From positions 1 to 40,289 of the forward strand of contig USBS01000004.1 of the NCBI GenBank assembly GCA_900552915.1: DNA of 40,289 nt, read 5' to 3'. This document shows positions 8,428 through 15,353 of the stretch, in pieces. Both the position numbers and the translations under genes were made by a program. The notes beneath the pieces are model-generated. The model was not told the origin of the DNA and ran no database searches. It saw only the letters and a program-made list of their open reading frames with translations. How positions within the stretch are numbered: the stretch's first letter is position 1; each line of letters opens with the position of its first letter. Origin of the DNA: an uncultured Sutterella sp. Its GTDB lineage: Bacteria; Pseudomonadota; Gammaproteobacteria; Burkholderiales; Burkholderiaceae_F.

Positions 8428-9372
8428 TCATCTGCCGATGGCATTGAGCTGACCTGCGTACAGAATAAAGAACCGCAAGCACATCATGCCGACCACGCTG
8501 CACGCAGCGGAGGCAACAACAGTCGCAAACGATTTCTTGAACAAGGCAAGCAGCAACGGGCAGACAAAGCCCACACCTACTACACCCAACCAGAATTCAC
8601 TTGCCCAGAATCCGTCCACAAACGCTCGTGAAGCCATTTGAGCAGATTCCACTCCCGTCATCAAAGCAAACGCGATCATGAAGATGCAAAGCGCTTCTGC
8701 CGCCATCACGGGCCATTCGGCCGAATGCAGAATATGCACATCGCGGCTGTCGTGCGAATCCCCCAATAGCACTGCGCCCAACTGGCTGCACGCAATACCG
8801 GCGGACAAGCCCGATGCCACAAAGAGCGCCGGCAGAACGGCCGTGTTGATAAGCGGAAAGCGCACGAGGGCACTAATCAGAAAACCCGTGTAAGCACAGA
8901 CCGTCAAGGCAAATATCAGCCCGATCCAGGTAAGCGCCGGCAGTGCCCGCCGCAACAGACTCACCAGCGTTGAGGCGCACGGTACGCGATCCACCAAAGT
9001 CCTGACACACTCAAACTCGTAAAAGCTCACCAGCGTGACCAAAAACATAACCGGGATAAACACCAGAAGCGCCATTACGCCGACACTCATCACGGAAGTC
9101 GGGTTGTAGAAGATCAGGATCTTCCAAAAATCCAACGGTTTGGTCAGATCGAACACCAGACAAACCATGCCGAGCAGAATGGTCACCAATGCGATCAGAC
9201 TTGCCGCCTGAAACAACGGTGTGATCTGCGTCTGTTTTCTAAAAATGCGCACGAGTGCGGCCGCAGCAAACGCTCCGCCCGAAATCCCCGCCAAAAAAAG
9301 ATAAACCGCAATCGGCCAGGGCCAAGCCACGTTTTCTGAAAAGCCGATCGTGAAATCAATAAGCTGTTCCAT
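8428..9372 (-). CDS. NrfD/PsrC-family membrane subunit (quinol/quinone-interacting)
   Basis: A 314-residue polytopic protein with eight or more hydrophobic segments. Its opening WPWPIAVYLFLAGISGGAFAA (residues 17-37) is characteristic of NrfD/PsrC/DmsC-type subunits. CLVFDLTKPLDFWKILIFYNPTSVMSVG matches the conserved loop near the quinone pocket. Such subunits exchange electrons between the (mena)quinone pool and a partner four-cluster ferredoxin subunit. The ATG abuts the stop of the NrfC-like gene, giving the classic NrfC-NrfD pair, and the gene occupies the place of ydhU in the E. coli ydh operon. It is the last gene before a terminator hairpin. Confidence 0.9.
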   Translation of the reverse strand: MEQLIDFTIGFSENVAWPWPIAVYLFLAGISGGAFAAAALVRIFRKQTQITPLFQAASLIALVTILLGMVCLVFDLTKPLDFWKILIFYNPTSVMSVGVMALLVFIPVMFLVTLVSFYEFECVRTLVDRVPCASTLVSLLRRALPALTWIGLIFALTVCAYTGFLISALVRFPLINTAVLPALFVASGLSAGIACSQLGAVLLGDSHDSRDVHILHSAEWPVMAAEALCIFMIAFALMTGVESAQMASRAFVDGFWASEFWLGVVGVGFVCPLLLALFKKSFATVVASAACSVVGMMCLRFFILYAGQLNAIGR

Positions 9373-10044
9373 TTACGGCTCCTTCTTCAGCGGAATGTAA
9401 CGAACGCTCGGCTTGGTTCCCAATTGCGGGCGAACCCGCACCGAGTCCTTAAAGTCAAGCAACTTGGTGACATATGCGTGCGGATCGTTGATGTTGCCGA
9501 AGACCAGAGCATCGAAGCGGCAGGCCGAAACACACGCCGGGGCGTCGCCTTTGGACAGGCGCGAATCCAGACAGAAATTGCAGTGATCGGCTGCACCCGT
9601 ATCTTCTCGGATGTAGCGCACGTTGTAAGGACAAGCCACGATGCAGTATTTGCAGCCGATGCACAAGTCCGCATCAACCGTCACAATTCCGGTCTCTTTG
9701 TCGCGATGGGCAGCCCCCGTCGGGCAAACGCGCACGCACGGAGCCTCTTCGCATTGTTGGCAGGAAACACGCGTGTAGTGGCGATCCTTTTTGTTGCTGC
9801 CGTCGGGACGCACCCCGTTGAGCTGCATCAAAACGCGGGTTCTGCCTTTGGGAAGCTTGTTGGCTTCGTTACATGCAATTTTGCATTCGCCGCAGCCGAC
9901 GCATTTATTCTGGTCGAACACCATCACATAGTGCGGCTGACTGTCTTTGCGCGACACGCCAGTACATCCGGCCAAAGGAACGGCCATGGCTCCCACGGCC
10001 GCCGTCCCGAGCAACTGTCTTCGATTAATTGTCGGTTTGGTCAC
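9373..10044 (-). CDS. NrfC/YdhX-like Tat-exported 4x[4Fe-4S] ferredoxin, predicted lipoprotein
   Basis: This 223-residue protein starts with a twin-arginine signal (NRRQLLGTAAVGAM) ending in a lipobox, PLAGC, so Cys27 may be lipidated after Tat export. Four cysteine groups follow: CVGCGECKIAC, CQQCEEAPCVRVCP, CIGCKYCIVACP and CNFCLDSRLSKGDAPACVSAC. Together they give four [4Fe-4S] clusters, as in NrfC, PsrB, DmsB and YdhX. It should carry electrons between the NrfD-like membrane subunit encoded directly downstream and the periplasmic cytochrome or oxidoreductase. The position corresponds to ydhX. A Tat lipoprotein in this family is plausible but needs experimental support. Confidence 0.92.
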   Translation of the reverse strand: MTKPTINRRQLLGTAAVGAMAVPLAGCTGVSRKDSQPHYVMVFDQNKCVGCGECKIACNEANKLPKGRTRVLMQLNGVRPDGSNKKDRHYTRVSCQQCEEAPCVRVCPTGAAHRDKETGIVTVDADLCIGCKYCIVACPYNVRYIREDTGAADHCNFCLDSRLSKGDAPACVSACRFDALVFGNINDPHAYVTKLLDFKDSVRVRPQLGTKPSVRYIPLKKEP

Positions 10045-10071
10045 AGTTTTTCTCCTGATCTTGAGTCAGAG

Positions 10072-10125
10072 AACGGGGGAGGGGCGACCACCGATGACGG
10101 CCGATCGTCCCGTTGCACCCCCGTT
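10072..10125 (-). other. Intercistronic inverted repeat between cytochrome c and nrfC-like gene
   Basis: Eight-base perfect arms (AACGGGGG at 10072 and CCCCCGTT ending 10125) enclose about 38 nt. It fills most of the 99-nt gap in an otherwise compact operon. It has no T-tract, so a processing or mRNA-stability element is more likely than a terminator. Confidence 0.4.
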
Positions 10126-10143
10126 GTCCAAGCTACCGTTGGG

Positions 10144-11172
10144 TTACTTGGCGGCGTGGCGGTATCCGCCGTTGTCGATCAGAACCTGTGCCTTCGCAAG
10201 ATAGCTTTCAGCTGCTGCAAGACGGTCCTTGGTGTAGTGCGAAGCGTGAGCACCCCAACTGCCGTCCTTCTTGATGAAATCGGCGATTTCGGCAGCCTTG
10301 TCCAAGAGCAGGCGAGCATCTGTCTGTTCTGCAGGGGAAAGCTTGGTGATTTCCAACAGCTTCGTGAGACGATCGACTCCCTTGACAACGCGGTCGTAGG
10401 CTTCCTTCACGGGACGCTGGACTTTCTGCACCTCATAGGCAATTTCCTGCTGCGACTGATAAATCAGTCCTTTGTCGAGCTCGGATGTTGCCGGGCTGTG
10501 GCAGCCGCGTCCCTCGCAGACGGTCCAGTCGGCGGGCGCCGGACGTCCACAGCTCCACTGCAAGTCCACAAAGCCGTAACCTTCTTTGTTGCGGCTGTAG
10601 ACCCATCCTTTTTCAGGATCCTTGGTGACCATCGATGCTTGGGCATCCGTGTTGATCTTGTAGAGGTGGGCTCGGCGCACCGCCGCGAAGCGATCAGTGC
10701 CTTTAAGCGCCTCCTCAAACTTACTCACAACCGGAATGTTGGGCATGTGGCAGCCGATGCAGTCGACCTTATCGTGCGAACGCGTGTGGCTCTGCATATC
10801 GGCCTGAACCGTATGGCAATCCTGGCAGGTCTTCTTCATCGGAGGATTGGTCACCTTGGCCATCCAGTCCGGCCCGCCCTGACGCTGCTGATCGTGACAG
10901 GTCACGCAGGTCAAGCCCTTTTCAAAATGCTTGCTCATAGCGTGCTGCTCAACTTTGTCGTTGTAGACCTCGGTAAGGAGACGTTTGGTTTCCCTGCTGC
11001 GCTGCACCTTTGCGGTGGCAGCTTCTCCGAGAGACTTCACAAAGTCAGGTTTACCCTGAATATCGAACTCGGGCGCAGGCGTTGCGGCCGCAACGCTCAG
11101 GCTCAAAGCCGAACCCAAAGCAAAGACGCTCAGAGCACCAATCGGACGGAGCAGTTTTTTGAACGTAGTCAT
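10144..11172 (-). CDS. Periplasmic multihaem cytochrome c with unusual CX15CH/CX4CH haem motif
   Basis: The preferred start at 11172 (MTTFKKLLRPIGALSVFALG) is preceded by an AAGGA ribosome site and yields a 342-residue protein with a Sec signal peptide ending near SVAAA. Three normal haem motifs are seen: CVTCH (about residue 88), CQDCH (about 115) and CIGCH (about 137). A fourth site near residues 208-225 reads C-X10-C-X4-C-H. It can therefore be a CX4CH or a CX15CH motif, the latter otherwise known from MccA/SirA sulfite reductases. The C-terminal third is helical and lacks cysteine. It lies between an unrecognised protein and the NrfC-NrfD pair, so it probably relays electrons between quinol oxidation and the YdhV-like enzyme, or is itself catalytic. 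E. coli ydh operons have no such gene. Confidence 0.85.
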   Translation of the reverse strand: MTTFKKLLRPIGALSVFALGSALSLSVAAATPAPEFDIQGKPDFVKSLGEAATAKVQRSRETKRLLTEVYNDKVEQHAMSKHFEKGLTCVTCHDQQRQGGPDWMAKVTNPPMKKTCQDCHTVQADMQSHTRSHDKVDCIGCHMPNIPVVSKFEEALKGTDRFAAVRRAHLYKINTDAQASMVTKDPEKGWVYSRNKEGYGFVDLQWSCGRPAPADWTVCEGRGCHSPATSELDKGLIYQSQQEIAYEVQKVQRPVKEAYDRVVKGVDRLTKLLEITKLSPAEQTDARLLLDKAAEIADFIKKDGSWGAHASHYTKDRLAAAESYLAKAQVLIDNGGYRHAAK

Positions 11173-11203
11173 TACTGTTTCCTTTTTTTTGCAATTCACA
11201 ACC

Positions 11204-11230
11204 GCTCTCCTTTCTCCTGAAAAGGAGAGC
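11204..11230 (-). other. Perfect 10-bp intercistronic hairpin upstream of the cytochrome gene
   Basis: GCTCTCCTTT and AAAGGAGAGC are perfect arms around a 7-nt loop. The hairpin starts 8 nt past the stop of the 288-residue protein gene and ends 32 nt before the cytochrome start. No T-run follows on the transcribed strand. Probable roles are 3'-end protection or processing, giving separate expression of the cytochrome. Confidence 0.55.
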
Positions 11231-11237
11231 TGGACGG

Positions 11238-12104
11238 TTACGGGTTCATCGCTGCTTCGAGGGCGACATCGGCCAAAGCTTCGGCATAGTCGTCCTCAAT
11301 GTAGCGGTTTGAGTAAAGCAACACGCTTCCGACGCTGTCGGTCGTGAATCGAATATCTTTTTTCTCGGGATCTTCCGAAATCTGTTTAAGAACCTGCTGG
11401 ATATCATCCGGCTGCATATCAAAGGGCGGAGCCTGAAAAACCTCGATCGGCGTCAAAGCCGGATAAATGCGCGAGGTCTCCCTCACCATATCCACCACCG
11501 ACTCGATCGGATTGTTTTTCGTGGAAAGCATCCGGGCATAGGAAGACGACAAAAGCGGACGGAAGTGGAAAAACTCCTTGTTGTCCCAGCTTTCGATGCG
11601 TCCGATGCCGTAGTCCCCGGCCAAAACTTCGCTCAGAACCTTGTCGAAGTATTCGGGCGTGATTTCGCGTGCCTCACCCTGTTCCTCAACCTGGGCTTTT
11701 TCCTGAGCTTCAGCTGCCGCAAGGGCTTCGGTTACGCGTCCGGAAAGCAGCGTTGCAATGAGTTCACGCCGAGAAAACGCTTCCCGCTGCGCGGTCATCG
11801 TCGGCACTTTGCCGGCATCGGACTTCAGTTCCTTTTTGGAACGGAAATGCATCGGAAACTCGTTTTCAGGGCCATGAAGCACTTTGTCAAACTTCGCCTG
11901 AGCGTCGTCGGCGACTTCCTTGGCCGTCGGCAGTGCCGCTTTGGGCGCTGCTTTGCAGAAGGCTTCATAAAGCGCATCTCGATCGATCAGTTCAACCTTG
12001 CGGGAGGACTCTGTCACGATGTCGATAAGCGCAAGCATGTCTGCCTGCATCTGCAAAATGGGTTCGGCAGCCGCGTGGCCCAAGACGTATTCGTTGTCTT
12101 TCAT
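11238..12104 (-). CDS. Uncharacterised protein in the ydhW position of the oxidoreductase operon
   Basis: I do not recognise this 288-residue soluble protein with confidence. It has no signal peptide, membrane segment or cysteine cluster. The N-terminal 60 residues look helical, residues about 125-155 are rich in Ala and Glu (coiled-coil-like), and the C-terminal half (EYFDKVLSEVLAGDYGIGRI, FHFRPLLSSSYARML, FDMQPDDIQQVLKQI) looks like a compact domain. It lies 33 nt downstream of the YdhV-like gene, as ydhW does in E. coli, so a YdhW-like assembly chaperone or subunit role is possible. A TorD-like Mo-enzyme chaperone is an alternative suggested only by context and helical content. The upstream sequence lacks a clear Shine-Dalgarno, so the start is less certain. 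Confidence 0.7.
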   Translation of the reverse strand: MKDNEYVLGHAAAEPILQMQADMLALIDIVTESSRKVELIDRDALYEAFCKAAPKAALPTAKEVADDAQAKFDKVLHGPENEFPMHFRSKKELKSDAGKVPTMTAQREAFSRRELIATLLSGRVTEALAAAEAQEKAQVEEQGEAREITPEYFDKVLSEVLAGDYGIGRIESWDNKEFFHFRPLLSSSYARMLSTKNNPIESVVDMVRETSRIYPALTPIEVFQAPPFDMQPDDIQQVLKQISEDPEKKDIRFTTDSVGSVLLYSNRYIEDDYAEALADVALEAAMNP

Positions 12105-12137
12105 TTCAGGAGGCTCTTATTTCAGTGTCTCGGTTGA

Positions 12138-14246
12138 TCAGTACAAACCTTCTTTCTTGAGTGCGGGAAGCATCCAGTCCAGACCATAGGACTTGATGCA
12201 GCGTTCCGTCGGAGCACCGGTTTTCTGATCAAAATCCATCACATCGAAGAACAGATCAAAGCTCTTTTCGATGTCGGCTCGATCCATGACGATCGTTCCC
12301 TTCGTGAAGGGCTTGCGACCCTTGGCATCCTGGAAGATCCATTCCGGATAACGATCATGCTCGCGGCGCATGTCCCGCGTCTTCATCTGGCGCATCGTGT
12401 AGAGACGCTGCATCAGGAAGGCGCGCAAGCCGGCCTTGTCAAGCTCTTCCTGCGTCATCTGAATGCCGGTGACAGCCGAGAAAACCTTGCTTTCCATTTC
12501 GATGTCGCCGATGTAGCCCTTCTCACGCAGCGGAGAAAGTTCCCAAGGCGCCGTCCAAGAGCAGATGCCGAGCATGTCGTGCAGCTCCTTGCGCGCAATG
12601 CACCAGCGCAAACGAACCATCTTGGCGCGCGTCGTCGGCCGATAGTCCTTAATGCCGTCAACGGCGGTCTCATCGCCCCAGAACTTGGCGGCAATCTTCT
12701 TTTGCAAGGCAAGCGGCAGACCCGAAGTCGAGAAATTGATGTGGGCATGGCACATCGGGTCGCGGTTGTACATGCAGTTGAGCACGACGCCGATCTGGCC
12801 GTCGTTCTCATTGGAATGGTGCTTGGTATGTCCGACTGCCCAGTAGAGCGCCTTGCCTTCCTTTTGCCATTCTTCTTCGGTCATGCCGAAGTGCTTGAGC
12901 CAAACGGGCGTCGTCTCGCCGAGCCAACGGCCGAATTCGCCCTTGCGGTAAGCAATTCGCGGCAGAATGTCCTGAAGAATCGTGGGATCGGGATTTTCGA
13001 TCTTGTTCCAGTCGATGCTGTCGTACTCTTCCTTAGGCAGAACTTTCTGCCACAGACCCTTCTGATACATCACTCGGAAGTCGCGGTGCAGCTGGCCGTA
13101 GTTGCACCAGATCCCGAGATCGTCAAGCGTTTGCGTGCCGACTAGATTGGCTTCACGGGCAATATCGGTCTTCTTGTCCGCAACCAACTTCGGGAACCAC
13201 CAACGACCGTACAACGCCATGCAGGTCTGTTCCGTGATCTTCTGGATGCCGTATTTCGTGGCCGTGTGATCGTCGCGAATCACCGAGTAGCAGCGGATGG
13301 GGCATGCATAGCAGCCGGTACTGCGCACCGTGTGGTACCACATGTCCTTGCCGAGGTAGAACTCGGAAGAGCATGTGCGATACCCAATGTGATTGAGATC
13401 ATGCGGATCCATCGCCTTTTCGGTAATCGTCACAGGCGGATTGGCTGCACCCCAGACAGCGCCGGGGAAAGCGGACCAACGGCTTGCCGGGGTGTAGTAC
13501 TCGTGCAGCGGCGAGGGATTGCGCGGAACAATCGACTGCGTGTGTGCACCCAGAATCTTGCGGTGCGAGTCGACAAGTTCCTCCCACTGCTTGGGAGTGG
13601 CGGCAATATGAATGGCGCCATCACCCCAGACGACAAGCCCCTTGAGCTTCTTTTTGCCCATGATCGAACCGACGCCGCCGGCGCTGTGCGAACGATCCAC
13701 CATCATGTTGGACATCGGCACGCCGTTTTCACCGGCAGGGCCGATGACACCGATGCTTGCGTCGGCCCGGGTTTCCTGAGCAAGAATAGATGCGGAACGG
13801 TATGTTCCCTGACCCCAAGCGGTCGATGCATCTCGGAATTCCACCTTGTCGTTGTTGATGTACAGATAGGTGGGCTTGGCGCATTCGCCCTCAATAATCA
13901 CAAAGTCCCAGCCGGCAAACTTAAGCTTATGAGCCAATTCACCGCCAACGTGGGCACTCGCAATGAGCGACTGCGGATAAGCAGTGGGCCAAAGCGTCGT
14001 AATGGCTGTGCGTCCAGAACAAATAGCGCCCGTACCCGAGAGCGGTCCCGGTGCAATCACAAGCTTGTTTTCAGGGTCATAACACGATGTCTTCGGGTCA
14101 ACCTCTTCCCAAAAAACCTTATAGCCGATGGCGGTGCCGCCGATATCGTCCTTAAAACGCGGGAAGGTATCTTCAACTTTCACTTCCTTCGTGGAGAGAT
14201 TGATTCGAAGACCCTTGCCCGTGTAACCGCAAAGTTTTTTCGTCAT
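12138..14246 (-). CDS. ydhV: YdhV-like aldehyde:ferredoxin oxidoreductase-family W/Mo enzyme
   Basis: A 702-residue protein of the tungsten-type AOR family and the same length as E. coli YdhV (700), with which I recall extended matches: LWCNYGQLHRDF (about 378-390), VLPKEEYDSIDW and AHINFSTSGLPLALQ (about 500-515). Near the start are YTGKGLRINLSTK and the pterin-binding region APGPLSGTGAICSGRT (65-80). The [4Fe-4S] ligands are Cys312, Cys315 and Cys319 (CYACPIRC) plus Cys562 (LGICSW). The cofactor should be a metal bis-pyranopterin; AOR enzymes interconvert aldehydes and acids, but the physiological substrate of YdhV-type enzymes is not established. There is no signal peptide, so it is cytoplasmic unless it hitchhikes with the Tat-exported ferredoxin encoded just upstream. 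It starts 21 nt after that gene. Confidence 0.93.
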   Translation of the reverse strand: MTKKLCGYTGKGLRINLSTKEVKVEDTFPRFKDDIGGTAIGYKVFWEEVDPKTSCYDPENKLVIAPGPLSGTGAICSGRTAITTLWPTAYPQSLIASAHVGGELAHKLKFAGWDFVIIEGECAKPTYLYINNDKVEFRDASTAWGQGTYRSASILAQETRADASIGVIGPAGENGVPMSNMMVDRSHSAGGVGSIMGKKKLKGLVVWGDGAIHIAATPKQWEELVDSHRKILGAHTQSIVPRNPSPLHEYYTPASRWSAFPGAVWGAANPPVTITEKAMDPHDLNHIGYRTCSSEFYLGKDMWYHTVRSTGCYACPIRCYSVIRDDHTATKYGIQKITEQTCMALYGRWWFPKLVADKKTDIAREANLVGTQTLDDLGIWCNYGQLHRDFRVMYQKGLWQKVLPKEEYDSIDWNKIENPDPTILQDILPRIAYRKGEFGRWLGETTPVWLKHFGMTEEEWQKEGKALYWAVGHTKHHSNENDGQIGVVLNCMYNRDPMCHAHINFSTSGLPLALQKKIAAKFWGDETAVDGIKDYRPTTRAKMVRLRWCIARKELHDMLGICSWTAPWELSPLREKGYIGDIEMESKVFSAVTGIQMTQEELDKAGLRAFLMQRLYTMRQMKTRDMRREHDRYPEWIFQDAKGRKPFTKGTIVMDRADIEKSFDLFFDVMDFDQKTGAPTERCIKSYGLDWMLPALKKEGLY

Positions 14247-14267
14247 AACAAGAAACCTTTTGTCTGA

Positions 14268-14972
14268 TTAACGGTGGCAGATCGAACACTGCGCGTTGTT
14301 TTCCTGAGCGTAGTAGCCGTGTGTCGTGCGACGCGGACGATCCTCCGTGCGATCGATCCACGGGATGTAGCGAATGGCAGCGGCCGGACACGCCTTGACA
14401 CACTTCGGATCGCCGTCGCAAAGGAAGCACTTGCTTGCCTTCTTTTCTTCCTCGTCGAAGCTCATCATTCCCCAAGGGCAGGCCTTCTCACAGAGGTGAC
14501 AGCCGATGCAAAGCTTCGCATCAACCTTGCGGGCCCCCGTCTTCGGATCGACGCGAATAGCGCCTTGCGGACAGGCGTTTGCGCAAGGCACCGGATGGGC
14601 GCACTGACGGCAGGTTTCCTGCACCACAACGCCGTTGCCCCAGACACCCTGAGCCGTCGGCAGGCTCTGTGTTCCTTCGGGCCCGAAAAAGACATTGCGG
14701 GTGATTTTGATTCGGGCAAGCCTCGGAGAAGCCTTGCCTTCGTTGAATTCCGTGCAGGCAAGCTCACAGCGATGACATGCCACGCAAAGATTGGGATCGG
14801 CGATCAAAACGCCCTTGGCCGTCTCAAGCACAATGTAGGGACGCACCCCCTGTTTGGCTCTGGCTTCGTTCACCATCGTCAAGACAGCGGCCATGCTAGT
14901 TGCTTTCAAGAAACCGCGGCGCGTGATGTCCTGAGGAAGCTCAAGGCTTTTGAGAAGTTCCTTAAGACCCAT
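14268..14972 (-). CDS. ydhY: YdhY-like Tat-exported polyferredoxin with C-terminal CxxCH
   Basis: The ATG at 14972 is preferred because GGAG sits 7 nt upstream; an in-frame ATG at 14984 lacks one. The 234-residue product opens with a twin-arginine signal (DITRRGFLKATSMAAVL). Four cysteine groups for [4Fe-4S] clusters follow: CVACHRCELAC, CRQCAHPVPCANACP, CIGCHLCEKACP and CFLCDGDPKCVKACP. The last residues are QCSICHR, a perfect CxxCH haem c motif one residue from the C-terminus, which I do not know from E. coli YdhY. It is the first gene of the operon and likely the direct electron partner of the YdhV-like enzyme, as in the E. coli ydhYV order. Whether the terminal CxxCH binds haem or another cluster is open. 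Confidence 0.9.
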   Translation of the reverse strand: MGLKELLKSLELPQDITRRGFLKATSMAAVLTMVNEARAKQGVRPYIVLETAKGVLIADPNLCVACHRCELACTEFNEGKASPRLARIKITRNVFFGPEGTQSLPTAQGVWGNGVVVQETCRQCAHPVPCANACPQGAIRVDPKTGARKVDAKLCIGCHLCEKACPWGMMSFDEEEKKASKCFLCDGDPKCVKACPAAAIRYIPWIDRTEDRPRRTTHGYYAQENNAQCSICHR

Positions 14973-15149
14973 GATTTTCTCCATTTTCGATTCTTATTCT
15001 TTGCGCCTGTGTCGGATCGAACTGGGTCATTCATCTCCGGACAAAGGCGGCCGCCTGTTTGGGTGTAAACCGCGGCTTTCAAGCAAACAGACTTAGCTTC
15101 CGAAAACCGGAAGGCCGAACGTTTGCTCCTCGAAATTTTTCCGAGCGAA

Positions 15150-15161
15150 TTACTCGAGTAA
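15150..15161. promoter_or_regulatory. 12-bp perfect palindrome TTACTCGAGTAA
   Basis: A perfect dyad 178 nt upstream of the preferred ydhY-like start, inside the divergent spacer. It could be an operator for a local regulator, for example the FixJ/TtrR-like protein encoded nearby; no consensus supports this assignment. Confidence 0.3.
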
Positions 15162-15208
15162 GTCGACAAACGTCAATAAAACCGAAAAAGACAAAATTGC
15201 GTAACCCT

Positions 15209-15222
15209 TTGATTTCAATTCA
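15209..15222. promoter_or_regulatory. Candidate FNR-type site
   Basis: TTGAT-TTCA-ATTCA matches the FNR consensus (TTGAT-N4-ATCAA) at 8 of 10 positions. The E. coli ydh operon is FNR-controlled, which makes the position meaningful. A chance match in AT-rich DNA cannot be excluded. Confidence 0.35.
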
Positions 15223-15353
15223 TTATTCATGTAAGTAACAGCGAAATAGGCATTTCACCCAATCGGCAACACGGCATAATCCAACCACCGTCGCGGCAAC
15301 GGGGTTTTGCTGCGCTCGTCATTTGACTTTCGACTGAATCGTTTTGCCTTGCG

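Larger units (their letters stand above)
14973..15353. promoter_or_regulatory. Divergent intergenic region between ydhY-like operon and moeA-like gene
   Basis: The 381-nt spacer has no supported gene and must hold promoters for both directions. It contains an AT-rich core (about 15165-15250), a 12-bp palindrome at 15150-15161 and an FNR-like site at 15209-15222. I cannot place -35/-10 boxes with confidence. Confidence 0.6.

Noticed and set aside
10144..11172. MccA-type octahaem sulfite reductase or NrfA nitrite reductase
   Set aside because: The protein is too short (342 residues) and has only four possible haem sites; no CxxCK catalytic haem motif is present.
9424..11220. A 598-codon plus-strand open frame across nrfC and cytochrome genes
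   Set aside because: It spans two real genes and their hairpin gap and yields no motif; the minus-strand cysteine and haem motifs are decisive.
13266..14267. A 333-codon plus-strand frame opposite ydhV
   Set aside because: No family motif, and it overlaps the catalytic core of the AOR-like gene completely.
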